Shown: one piece after another, positions 17,879 through 25,926 of the stretch | How the letters are laid out: every line of letters begins with the position of its first letter | How positions within the stretch are numbered: the stretch's first letter is position 1 | Origin: Stutzerimonas stutzeri | GTDB lineage: Bacteria; Pseudomonadota; Gammaproteobacteria; Pseudomonadales; Pseudomonadaceae | DNA length: 64,000 bases | NCBI RefSeq assembly: GCF_009789555.1 | Contig: NZ_CP046902.1 | Coordinates: forward strand, 50,001 to 114,000 | Direction: 5' to 3' | Program-made: the position numbers and the translations under genes | Notes under the pieces: model-generated | Seen by the model: only the letters and a program-made list of their open reading frames with translations | The model's database searches: none | Told to the model about the DNA's origin: nothing

Positions 17879-19030
17879 CTAGCGGAACCGCATCCGCGCA
17901 TGCAGCACGGCCAGCACGAACGCCACCGTCGCGAAGCCGTACAGCACACCCAGATTTCCGTCCTGGTACAACCAGGACCCCAGCACCGGGCCGACGGCCA
18001 TGCCCATGAAGCGGAAGAAGTTGTAGCTGCCCACGGCAGTGGCGCGGTTATGCGGGTACAGGTCCATCAGCAGACTGGTCTGGACCGGCAGCGACAGGCC
18101 GAGGAACAGGCCGAAGGCGCTGGCCGCCAGCACCAGCAGCGCCAGCGACCATTGGGCCACACCCAAGAACAGCAGCACGCTCAGCGCATTCAACCCGGCC
18201 GTCACCACCAGCGCGGGCCGGGGTTTCCAGCGGCCCAGCAGCCGGCCGCCGACGAAGCTGCCGATCACCACAGCGATCGACAATGGCAAAAACACCAGGC
18301 CCTTCTCGCTGGCACTGAGGCCATACGTGGTATCCAGCACGCGGGGCATGAACACCAGATAGTTATAGAAGGCGTAGTACTGAACGAAGCTCAGCAGCAT
18401 GATCGCCAACCCCTGGCGGTTGCGCAGCACGTCCCGGTATTCGGTCAGGTGAAACGCTCTGGGCGCCTCCCCGGCAGGGCGCGTTTCCTGTAGCCAGAGC
18501 GCGTTGGCCACCAATACCAGCGCGCCGACGGCGGCCAGCAGCAGGAACACATAGTGAAAATCCACGTGCTCGCCGATGAAGCCGCCGACCACCGGGCCGA
18601 CGACCGGCCCCAGCGCCACCATCATCTGGAACGAGCCCATCGCCCGACCACGCTCGGCACCCTCGAAGCGGTCACCGATGACCGTGACCGCAACCACCGC
18701 GCCCGCGGCGATGCCCACCGCCTGCAGCGCACGGAACACCAGCAATAGCTCGATGTTCGGGGCCATGAAGCACCCCAGCGACGCACCGACGAAGATCGCC
18801 AGGCCCAACAGCAGGATGCGCTTGCGGCCCCGCCGATCCACCAGCGGCCCGTAGACGATCTGCATGAACGCCAGCACGAACGTGAAGATCGAGATACTGA
18901 GATTGATCAGCAGCGGCGTGGTCGCCAGCGCCGCCCCCAGCTCCGGCAGGATCGGTGCGTAGACCGTCTGGGTAAACGGCCCGAGGAACGCGGCGAACGC
19001 CACCATGAAGGTCAGCAGACGTGGATTCAT
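17879..19030 (-). CDS. MFS multidrug/sulfonamide efflux transporter, Bcr/CflA type
   Basis: A 383-residue major-facilitator protein with twelve predicted membrane segments and the loop 2-3 signature YGPLVDRRGRKRILLLG typical of drug:H+ antiporters. The GSFVGGRLLGRWKPRPALV segment in the second half also fits Bcr/CflA. It exports small molecules by proton antiport; the substrate is unknown. It is transcribed divergently from no neighbour but head-to-tail with the oxaloacetate decarboxylase gene 42 bases upstream, so the two may share a transcript. Confidence 0.85.
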   Translation of the reverse strand: MNPRLLTFMVAFAAFLGPFTQTVYAPILPELGAALATTPLLINLSISIFTFVLAFMQIVYGPLVDRRGRKRILLLGLAIFVGASLGCFMAPNIELLLVFRALQAVGIAAGAVVAVTVIGDRFEGAERGRAMGSFQMMVALGPVVGPVVGGFIGEHVDFHYVFLLLAAVGALVLVANALWLQETRPAGEAPRAFHLTEYRDVLRNRQGLAIMLLSFVQYYAFYNYLVFMPRVLDTTYGLSASEKGLVFLPLSIAVVIGSFVGGRLLGRWKPRPALVVTAGLNALSVLLFLGVAQWSLALLVLAASAFGLFLGLSLPVQTSLLMDLYPHNRATAVGSYNFFRFMGMAVGPVLGSWLYQDGNLGVLYGFATVAFVLAVLHARMRFR

Positions 19031-19072
19031 CGGATCTCCAGAGGGCGGTGGAAGGCGGCGAGCCGGCAGCGG

Positions 19073-19936
19073 TTATTCCTTGACCTGCATGTAGTCCTCG
19101 GCCCAGACCATGTATTCCTCGGCGGTCGAATACTTGACCGAGAGTTGCGAGGCGTTGAGGTCCGAGGCATCGATCTGACGTTGCTCGCGCAGGCAGTCGT
19201 AGGTCGCCTTGATCGCGGCGAAGTAGGCGGCGTGGCCGTTGACCACGATGCGCACGCCGAGCGCAGCCAACCGCTCGTTGTCGCGCAGCCGCGGATTGCC
19301 GTAGGTAACCAGCATCAACGGCACGCTGAGCTTCTCGGCGACCCGCTCGAGCTGGTCGAAATCCTCGAGCCCTACCAGGCAGATGGCGTCGGCTCCGGCC
19401 GCCTCGTAGGCCTGAACACGCGCGATCACCTCTTCCAGCCCGATCACTCCGGCGTTGGTACGCGCGATGATGGCCAGCGCCGGATCGATGCGCGCCTCCA
19501 GCGCCGCGCGAATCTTGCCGACCGCCTCGAACATGCCGATCAGGTCGGTGGATTTGCGGCCGAATTTCGCCGGCAACAGGGTGTCTTCGATGGTCAGCGC
19601 GGCGATTCCGGCGCGCTCCAGTTCGACCACGGTACGCATGACGTTGAGTGCGTTGCCGTAACCGTGGTCGGCGTCGGCAATGATCGGCAGGCGTGTGACC
19701 CGTCCGATGCGCACCGCCTGCTCGACGAATTCGCTGAGCGTGATCAGAGCGAAGTCCGGCGCGGCCAGCACCTGCAGCGAGGCAACCGAACCACCAAGGA
19801 TGCCAACCTCGAAGTCGAGATCGGCGGCGATGCGGGCCGACATCGGGTCGAATACCGATGCGGTGTGATAACAGCGATCCGAAGCCAGCAGTCGGCGGAA
19901 TTCGTTACGCAGGGAATGATGAGAAATACGTTGCAT
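19073..19936 (-). CDS. Oxaloacetate decarboxylase, isocitrate lyase/PEP mutase superfamily (PA4872 type)
   Basis: A 287-residue enzyme that decarboxylates oxaloacetate to pyruvate. It shows the metal-binding IIADADHGYGN (about 85-95), IEDTLLPAKFGRKS (117-130) and IIARTNAG segments of the superfamily. H235 in VVNGHAAYF is at the position of the key histidine I recall for the structurally studied P. aeruginosa PA4872, which has the same length. The lyase KKCGH loop is absent, arguing against isocitrate or methylisocitrate lyase activity. It is also found near urease in P. aeruginosa, so the neighbourhood is conserved. Confidence 0.88.
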   Translation of the reverse strand: MQRISHHSLRNEFRRLLASDRCYHTASVFDPMSARIAADLDFEVGILGGSVASLQVLAAPDFALITLSEFVEQAVRIGRVTRLPIIADADHGYGNALNVMRTVVELERAGIAALTIEDTLLPAKFGRKSTDLIGMFEAVGKIRAALEARIDPALAIIARTNAGVIGLEEVIARVQAYEAAGADAICLVGLEDFDQLERVAEKLSVPLMLVTYGNPRLRDNERLAALGVRIVVNGHAAYFAAIKATYDCLREQRQIDASDLNASQLSVKYSTAEEYMVWAEDYMQVKE

Positions 19937-20032
19937 GTGTTTTCCTGATAAAGCGCACGCAAGGGTCGAGTCGCCCTTGTTCGGTCAGTGTTGGAAGCTG
20001 CGCGGCGGGTCCGACGACACATCCGCGATGTT

Positions 20033-20905
20033 TCACGATTGCGGACGCGATTGGCGCCCTTGTACATAAGCCATGCACAGGCCACTGGCGATGATCACCG
20101 CCATGCCCGTGATCGCGCCAACGTCCGGCACATGGTCGAAGGCGAAGAAGCCCACCACCCCGGCGAAGATGATCTGCGCGTAGGTGAACGGTGCCAGCGT
20201 CGCGGCACTGGCAAACCTGAACGCATTGGTCAGCAGCAGATGCCCGCTCATCGCCATCGCCCCGAGCGCCGCCATCATCACGGCGTCGTGCAGGGTCGGC
20301 GTCTGCCAGTTGAAAACCACCAGCACGCTCATCACCAGGCTGCCGACCAGGCTGGTGATGAAATTGCTGGTCACCGGATGATCAGTGGCACTGAGCCGGC
20401 GAGTGATCAGTTGGTAAAGCGTAAAACTGACCGCCGCGCCGAAGGGCAGCAGAATCGCCGGGGTGAACAGCGCCCCGCCCGGCCGCACGATGATCAGCAC
20501 GCCGAGCAGGCCGCAGCCCACCGCCAACCACTGGCTATAGCTGACCCGCTCGCCCAGCAGCGCCGAGGCGATGGTCACCAGCAGCGGCGTCAGAAAGATC
20601 ACCGCCGTGGCTTCGGCCAGCGGAATGTGGGCCAGGCCGCTGATGAACAGCATGCTGACGCAGACCAGGCTCAGGCCACGACACACTTGCAACCAGGGCC
20701 GCAGCGTATGGAACACCCGACGCCCCATGCGCGGCGTGAACAGCGTGAACATCAGCACCGTCTGCGCCATGTACCGCGCCCAGATCACCAGGAACACCGG
20801 GTAAAGCTGCGTGAGGTGCTTGGAAAGCCCATCGTGCGTAGCCAGTATCAGGCACGACAGCAGAATGAGCAGGACGCCAAGCAGGGGATGATGTGAGTTG
20901 TTCAA
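20033..20905 (-). CDS. DMT-superfamily EamA-type exporter
   Basis: About 290 residues with ten predicted membrane segments in two EamA repeats (for example VFLVIWARYMAQTV in the first and PFGAAVSFTLYQLITRRLS opening the second). Such proteins export amino acids or metabolites, but the substrate is unknown. The start is uncertain: the frame is open far upstream, and TTG at 20905 (NNSHHPLLGVLLILLSC) is chosen because the first membrane helix follows directly. No good ribosome-binding site is seen. Confidence 0.8.
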   Translation of the reverse strand: MNNSHHPLLGVLLILLSCLILATHDGLSKHLTQLYPVFLVIWARYMAQTVLMFTLFTPRMGRRVFHTLRPWLQVCRGLSLVCVSMLFISGLAHIPLAEATAVIFLTPLLVTIASALLGERVSYSQWLAVGCGLLGVLIIVRPGGALFTPAILLPFGAAVSFTLYQLITRRLSATDHPVTSNFITSLVGSLVMSVLVVFNWQTPTLHDAVMMAALGAMAMSGHLLLTNAFRFASAATLAPFTYAQIIFAGVVGFFAFDHVPDVGAITGMAVIIASGLCMAYVQGRQSRPQS

Positions 20906-21191
20906 GGAGGACGACCGCGACAATAGGTAGCAACCTAAGGAATTATGCCCGCAAAATCGGCTGGCGTCAGTCGCAACGTGACGTTGATCGACCAACCGCG
21001 CGCCAGCCGTACAGCGCCACGGCGCGCCGGAAACGCGGGGCTCCGTGCAGACGTGCTCGCAAGCGTCGACCATAGCGCACGGCGCTGCGCCTCAGCCCTC
21101 CGTCGGCGGGCTCACGCTTGTTTCGCCGATCGCGTATGATCGCCGGCCCGTTGCGGTCGTTCAGACGACCCGATTCCGTCGAGCGTTTCAG

Positions 21192-21692
21192 ATGTTCAAG
21201 TTGAGAGCGATGCAGGTGCGCGACATACCTGCCGTGATGTCGATTCAGGAAGAATCCTATGCCGCCGAGGTTCTCGAAGACGAAGCGGTGATCCGTGCCC
21301 GTTTCGAGGCGTGCCCACAACTGGCCTGGGTCGCCGAAGATGCCCTCGGCGTCTGCGCCTACCTCTTCGCCTATCATTCGCGAGTCGGCAAGGTGACGCC
21401 GCTCGATGGCGAGTTCCAGCCCCACGCCGAAGCCGACTGCCTGTACCTGCACGACCTGGCCGTCGCCTCTCGCGCCGGCGGTCGCGGCATTGGCCCGGCA
21501 CTGGTGCGCAAGAATCTGGAGCAGGCGCGCGCTCAGCAACTGCGTTATTCGGCATTGGTCTCGGTTCAGGATTCGGAAGCCTTCTGGGCCCGTCTCGGCT
21601 ATGCCGCGCATCCCGAATTGGACCCGCCGCAAGCGAGCAACCTGGCCAGCTACCAGATCCCCGCCCTTTATATGGTGCGCCCGCTTCACTGA
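21192..21692 (+). CDS. GNAT-family N-acetyltransferase
   Basis: A 166-residue Gcn5-related acetyltransferase with the acetyl-CoA pyrophosphate loop RAGGRGIGPALVRKNLEQA and strands LYLHDLAVAS before it. The substrate cannot be inferred. The start at 21192 is followed directly by the first conserved strand (MFKLRAMQVRDIPAVMSIQE). It ends just before the NtrC-type operator of the ureE operon, which begins three bases after the stop, so it is probably not part of that operon. Confidence 0.82.
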   Translation: MFKLRAMQVRDIPAVMSIQEESYAAEVLEDEAVIRARFEACPQLAWVAEDALGVCAYLFAYHSRVGKVTPLDGEFQPHAEADCLYLHDLAVASRAGGRGIGPALVRKNLEQARAQQLRYSALVSVQDSEAFWARLGYAAHPELDPPQASNLASYQIPALYMVRPLH

Positions 21693-21695
21693 AAC

Positions 21696-21710
21696 GCACC
21701 ATAAAGGTGC
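21696..21710. promoter_or_regulatory. NtrC-type operator upstream of ureE
   Basis: GCACC-ATAAA-GGTGC, identical to the site upstream of ureD. A weaker related site, GCACC-AGCAG-GGGAC, lies at 21726-21740, 30 bases (about three helical turns) further on, similar to the paired NtrC sites at enterobacterial glnA. Both lie 70-110 bases upstream of a -24/-12 promoter. Confidence 0.75.
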
Positions 21711-21803
21711 ATTCTCTCTACGAGTGCACCAGCAGGGGACAGATCGAGCCCCATTTTCATGCACGATGCCGCCGCAGCCCGCCTGTTGCGCCGACGCCCA
21801 GGT

Positions 21804-21819
21804 TGGCAAGGGCCTTGCT
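21804..21819 (+). promoter_or_regulatory. Sigma-54 (-24/-12) promoter of the ureE operon
   Basis: TGGCAAGGGCCTTGCT fits TGGCAnG-N4-TTGC, with GG (21805-21806) and GC (21817-21818) ten bases apart. Only the C of the -24 GCAC is changed to A. Initiation near 21830 would leave a leader of about 25 bases before the ureE ATG at 21854. Confidence 0.75.
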
Positions 21820-21853
21820 CTGCTTGTACCCATTGGTACAACCGGAACTTCCC

Positions 21854-22354
21854 ATGCTGGTCATTCATCACCGCACCACCGCCTGCCCCAACCACGACGC
21901 CGAACTGGAATTGACCTACGAGGCGCGCAGCAAATCGCGCCTGCGCTGCTTCACGAGCCAGGGCGAAGAAGTCGGCCTGTTTCTCGAACGCGGCCAGCCG
22001 CCCTTGCATGACGGCGAATGCCTGCAAGCCCAGGATGGCCGCATCGTCGTGGTCCGTGCCCGCGCCGAAAAACTACTGCACGTCACCTGCAGCAGCGCGT
22101 TCGAGCTGACACGCGCGGCCTATCATCTGGGCAACCGTCATGTCGCGTTGCAAGTCGGCGATGGCTGGCTGCGACTGCTCGACGACTACGTGCTCAAGGA
22201 CATGCTGCTGCAGCTCGGCGCCCAGGTCGCAGCCATCGAGGCGCCGTTCCAGCCCGAGCACGGCGCCTACGGCGGCGGTCATCACCACTCCCACGCCGGC
22301 GACGCCGAATTCAGCTATGCGCCGCGCCTGCATCAATTCGGCGTGCGTCGGTGA
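21854..22354 (+). CDS. ureE: Urease accessory protein UreE (nickel metallochaperone)
   Basis: A 166-residue nickel carrier with an N-terminal peptide-binding domain, a metal-binding domain containing AYHLGNRHVALQV (the conserved GNRH motif), and a short histidine-rich tail (GGGHHHSHAGD near residues 143-153). It delivers nickel to the UreG-UreF-UreD-apourease complex. Its stop overlaps the ureF GTG start by four bases. Confidence 0.95.
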   Translation: MLVIHHRTTACPNHDAELELTYEARSKSRLRCFTSQGEEVGLFLERGQPPLHDGECLQAQDGRIVVVRARAEKLLHVTCSSAFELTRAAYHLGNRHVALQVGDGWLRLLDDYVLKDMLLQLGAQVAAIEAPFQPEHGAYGGGHHHSHAGDAEFSYAPRLHQFGVRR

Positions 22355-23028
22355 ACCCGTCGGCCTTTGCGCTGCTGCGCCTCGCCAGCCCTCAACTGCC
22401 GATTGGCGGTTACAGCTACTCGCAAGGCCTGGAGCTGGCCGTGGAGCAGTGCCTTGTGCATGACGAGTCCAGCGCGCGTCGCTGGCTGACAGACCAGTTG
22501 CGGCTTAACCTCGCACGCTTCGAAGCGCCGCTGCTGCTGGCGCACTGCGAAGCCGCCGCCGCTGAAGACTGGGACGAGCTGACGCGGTTGGCCGACTGTC
22601 ACAGGGCCAGCCGCGAGACGCGCGAACTGCGGCTGGAAAGCCGGCAGATGGGCTACTCGCTGAAGCAGCTGCTGAGCAACCTTCCGGAACTGGACGCCCC
22701 GGCTCGCGACGTTTTCGAGCGTATCGACGAACCCGGACTGGCGCTGGGCTGGGCGCTGGCCGCACGGGCCTGGGGCATTGCCCCACATAACGCGCTCGGC
22801 GCCTGGCTCTGGGGCTGGCTGGAAAACCAGTTGGCGGTGCTGATGAAGACACTGCCGCTCGGCCAGCAGGCGGCCCAACGCATGACGTCCGACCTGCTGC
22901 CCGTGTTGCAGCAGGCCCAGCACGCCAGCCGCACCCTGGAGCCGGCCCTTTGGGGCAGCGCCCCTTTCGGGCTGGCGTTAACCAGCATGACGCACGAGCG
23001 TCAATACAGCCGGTTGTTCCGCTCATGA
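22351..23028 (+). CDS. ureF: Urease accessory protein UreF
   Basis: A 225-residue protein starting at GTG inside the end of ureE (GTGA overlap). Family motifs include LASPQLPIGGYSYSQGLE near the N terminus and PLGQQAAQRMTSDLLP towards the C terminus. UreF links UreD and UreG on the apoenzyme and controls GTP hydrolysis by UreG. It is followed 90 bases later by ureG. Confidence 0.95.
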   Translation: MNPSAFALLRLASPQLPIGGYSYSQGLELAVEQCLVHDESSARRWLTDQLRLNLARFEAPLLLAHCEAAAAEDWDELTRLADCHRASRETRELRLESRQMGYSLKQLLSNLPELDAPARDVFERIDEPGLALGWALAARAWGIAPHNALGAWLWGWLENQLAVLMKTLPLGQQAAQRMTSDLLPVLQQAQHASRTLEPALWGSAPFGLALTSMTHERQYSRLFRS

Positions 23029-23118
23029 ACGGCCCGACCGTTTTGCGTCGAGCACGACCCGTTTCGAACGTCGGCGAAGCCATTCGCCCTCCTCTTCAAC
23101 TGCCATAGGACAACATCG

Positions 23119-23733
23119 ATGAGTACCCAACCCCTGCGCGTCGGCATCGGCGGTCCGGTCGGCTCCGGCAAGACCGCGCTGACCCTCGCCCTCTGCCTGG
23201 CCCTGCGCGAGCGCTACAACCTCGCCGTGGTGACCAACGACATCTACACCCAGGAAGACGCCCAGTTCCTCGTGCGCAACGAAGCCCTGGCGCCCGAACG
23301 CATCATCGGCGTCGAAACCGGGGGCTGCCCGCACACCGCGATCCGCGAGGACGCCTCGATCAACCTCGAAGCGGTCGATCAACTCAACCGGCGTTTCCCA
23401 GGCCTCGACCTGATCATCGTCGAATCTGGCGGCGACAACCTCTCCGCCACCTTCAGCCCCGAACTGTCCGACCTGACGATCTACGTCATCGACGTTTCCG
23501 CTGGCGACAAGCTGCCGCGCAAGGGCGGCCCCGGCATCTGCAAGTCCGACCTGCTGGTGATCAACAAGGTCGATCTGGCGCCCCTGGTCGGCGCCTCGCT
23601 CGAGGTCATGGACCGCGACACCCGCAAGATGCGCGGCGACAAGCCCTTCGTCTTCAGCAACCAGAAAGTTGGTCAGGGCCTCGACGAGATCATCGCCTTC
23701 ATCGAGAAACAGGGAATGCTCAGCGCCGCCTGA
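23119..23733 (+). CDS. ureG: Urease accessory GTPase UreG
   Basis: A 204-residue SIMIBI GTPase with P-loop GPVGSGKT (12-19), the nickel-binding VETGGCPHTAIREDAS motif, and the guanine-specificity motif NKVDLAP. It couples GTP hydrolysis to nickel insertion into urease. It is co-directional with ureE and ureF and followed after 29 bases by hupE. Confidence 0.97.
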   Translation: MSTQPLRVGIGGPVGSGKTALTLALCLALRERYNLAVVTNDIYTQEDAQFLVRNEALAPERIIGVETGGCPHTAIREDASINLEAVDQLNRRFPGLDLIIVESGGDNLSATFSPELSDLTIYVIDVSAGDKLPRKGGPGICKSDLLVINKVDLAPLVGASLEVMDRDTRKMRGDKPFVFSNQKVGQGLDEIIAFIEKQGMLSAA

Positions 23734-23762
23734 CCCCATTATTTTTTGAAAGGAGCCACACC

Positions 23763-24335
23763 ATGAACCTGCGCAAAACCTTGCTGGCCATCACTCTGCT
23801 TGCCAGCCCGGCCCTGGCCTTCGCCCACGCCGGTCACGATCACTCCGGCGTCATGGCCGGCCTCGCTCACCCGGTGTTCGGACTCGACCATCTGCTGGCG
23901 ATGCTCGCGGTCGGACTCTGGGCAGCCCAGCAGCAGGGCAAGGCCCGCTGGGCACTGCCCCTGACCTTCGTCGCAACGATGCTGTTCGGTGGGCTGCTCG
24001 GCTTCGCCGGGATCGAAATCGCCTTGATGGAGACCGGTATCGCCGGTTCTGTGCTCGCTCTGGGGCTGCTGGTCGCACTGGCGGTGCGTCCGCCGCTGGC
24101 GGTCGCGACGGCGTTGACCGCGCTGTTCGCCCTCAGCCATGGCGTCGCCCACGGCCTGGAGCTGCCTGCGCTGTCCAGTCCCTGGGGCTATGCCGCAGGC
24201 TTTGTCGTCGCCACGGCCGCGCTGCATGCGGCGGGCTACGCCGTAGCCCGCTACCTGCCCCACGCCGCCGCGCCCTTGGTGCGCCTGGCAGGCCTTGCCT
24301 CGGCCCTGACCGGCGCCTGGCTGCTGGCCGCATGA
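23763..24335 (+). CDS. hupE: HupE/UreJ nickel permease
   Basis: A 190-residue membrane protein with a signal-like N terminus, a metal-binding start (AHAGHDH at about 21-27), the family motif HPVFGLDHLLAM, and a second histidine cluster SHGVAHG in a later helix. It has about six membrane segments. HupE/UreJ proteins import nickel, supplying the metal for UreE. It is the last gene of the operon, before a strong terminator. Confidence 0.92.
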   Translation: MNLRKTLLAITLLASPALAFAHAGHDHSGVMAGLAHPVFGLDHLLAMLAVGLWAAQQQGKARWALPLTFVATMLFGGLLGFAGIEIALMETGIAGSVLALGLLVALAVRPPLAVATALTALFALSHGVAHGLELPALSSPWGYAAGFVVATAALHAAGYAVARYLPHAAAPLVRLAGLASALTGAWLLAA

Positions 24336-24382
24336 GGCATCGTCCCTTGCCACGTAGGCCTCACAGCACCTGAGTGCTGAAC

Positions 24383-24416
24383 AAAAAAAAAGCCCGAACA
24401 CGCGTCGGGCTTTTTT
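24383..24416. terminator. Strong bidirectional intrinsic terminator
   Basis: AGCCCGA, a seven-base loop and TCGGGCT form a stem flanked by a run of nine A on the left and six T on the right, so it can stop transcription from both sides. It separates the ureEFG-hupE operon from the convergent amn gene. Confidence 0.9.
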
Positions 24417-24439
24417 GTTCCAGCGCAGGGATCGCGAAT

Positions 24440-25912
24440 CTACCGGAACGGCGGTTCGTCGAAGCTGCGCAGCTTGCGCGAGTGCAGCGAGTTGAGCTGG
24501 CTGCGCAACAGATCGAGCGCGGCAATACCGATCTTCAAATGCTGCGTAACGGCACGCTCATAGAACGCATTGGCCGAACCCGGCAGCTTGATCTCGCTGT
24601 GCAGCGGCTTGTCCGAAACGCACAGCAACGTCCCGTAGGGCACCCGCAGACGGTAACCCTGGGCGGCGATGGTTCCGCTTTCCATGTCCACCGCCACGGC
24701 CCGCGAGAGGTTGATCAACGGCCGTTCCTGCGCCCAGCGCAGCTCCCAGTTGCGGTCGTCGTAGGTCAGCACGGTGCCGGTGCGCAGCCGCTTCTTCAAC
24801 GCCTCGCCCTTGTCGCCGGTGATCTGCGCGGCGGCCTCCTGCAGTGCCTGCTGCACTTCGGCCAGCGCCGGCAACGGGATATGCGGCGGCAGCACCCGAT
24901 CCAGAATGCCGTCGCGACGCATGTAGGCGTGGGCCAGCACGTAGTCGCCGATCGACTGCGACTGCCGCAAACCGCCACAGTGGCCGATCATCAGCCAGCA
25001 GTGCGGTCGCAGCACGGCCAGGTGATCGGTGATGTTCTTCGCGTTCGACGGGCCGACACCAATGTTCACAAGGGTGACGCCATCGCCGTCGCCGGCAATC
25101 AGGTGGTAGGCCGGCATCTGGTAGCGGTGCCAGAGCACGCTGCCAATGATGGCCTGGGCTTCGCCCTCTTCCATGCCGCGTTCGATGATCACGTTGCCCG
25201 GCAGCACCATCCGCACGAAACGGGAGTCATCGCGCAGCATGTCGAGGCCGTAGCGGATGAACTGATCGACGTAGCGGTGATAGTTGGTCAGCAGGATCCA
25301 CGGCTGTACATGCCGCCAATCGCTGCCGGTGTAATGCACCAGACGACGCAGGGAGAAATCCACCCGCGCGCCGTCGAACAGCGCCAGCGGATAGGGATCG
25401 GCATGCTCCCAATCGTAGAGCCCGTCGGCGATGTCGTCGGTGGCAGCCGACAGATCGGTGCTGGGGAATACCCGCGCCAGTTCCGCCGCGGTCACACCGG
25501 TGCCGGCCAGCTCATCGCCCTGCTCGATCACGTACGGATAGGGAATGTTGCGGTCGCTGATGCCCACCTCGACCTTGACCCCGAAGTCCTTCATCAACGG
25601 TCGCAACTGATCGAGCAGATAGCTGCGAAAGGCCTTCGGATGAGTCACCGTCACGCTGTACACGCCCGGCGCCTGCACCTTGGCATAGGCCCGCGTGGAC
25701 GCCGGCACCTCGCCGTGGCATTCATAGGTCAGCCGTAGCTGAGGGTAACGGAACAGACTGCGCTCATCGGCGCCCGGCTCGGTGCGGCTGGTCACGTAAC
25801 GCTTGAGCGCGCGATTGAGCGCCGTGGTCGCGCCCTGGTGCAGCTCGGCAAGGTAGTCCACGGCCGCTTCGGCGCTGGTGGCTATGCGAAAGGTTTCGCC
25901 TGCTGGAGTCAT
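24440..25912 (-). CDS. amn: AMP nucleosidase
   Basis: A 490-residue enzyme that cleaves AMP to adenine and ribose 5-phosphate. It has the N-terminal AMN domain (about 1-180, starting TPAGETFRIATSAEAAVDYLA) and the C-terminal nucleoside-phosphorylase-like domain with LVNIGVGPSNAKNITDHLAV and AVDMESGTIAAQGYR. ATG at 25912 is chosen because AGGA sits eight bases upstream; an ATG six codons earlier is possible. It overlaps no neighbour but lies 14 bases after the MocR gene. The gene is part of the conserved chromosomal block recalled as PA3970 in P. aeruginosa. Confidence 0.93.
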   Translation of the reverse strand: MTPAGETFRIATSAEAAVDYLAELHQGATTALNRALKRYVTSRTEPGADERSLFRYPQLRLTYECHGEVPASTRAYAKVQAPGVYSVTVTHPKAFRSYLLDQLRPLMKDFGVKVEVGISDRNIPYPYVIEQGDELAGTGVTAAELARVFPSTDLSAATDDIADGLYDWEHADPYPLALFDGARVDFSLRRLVHYTGSDWRHVQPWILLTNYHRYVDQFIRYGLDMLRDDSRFVRMVLPGNVIIERGMEEGEAQAIIGSVLWHRYQMPAYHLIAGDGDGVTLVNIGVGPSNAKNITDHLAVLRPHCWLMIGHCGGLRQSQSIGDYVLAHAYMRRDGILDRVLPPHIPLPALAEVQQALQEAAAQITGDKGEALKKRLRTGTVLTYDDRNWELRWAQERPLINLSRAVAVDMESGTIAAQGYRLRVPYGTLLCVSDKPLHSEIKLPGSANAFYERAVTQHLKIGIAALDLLRSQLNSLHSRKLRSFDEPPFR

Positions 25913-25926
25913 GCTGGGTTTCCTGT

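Noticed and set aside
24374..25738. A 454-codon open frame antisense to amn
   Set aside because: It begins in the terminator and overlaps the conserved amn reading frame with no family features.
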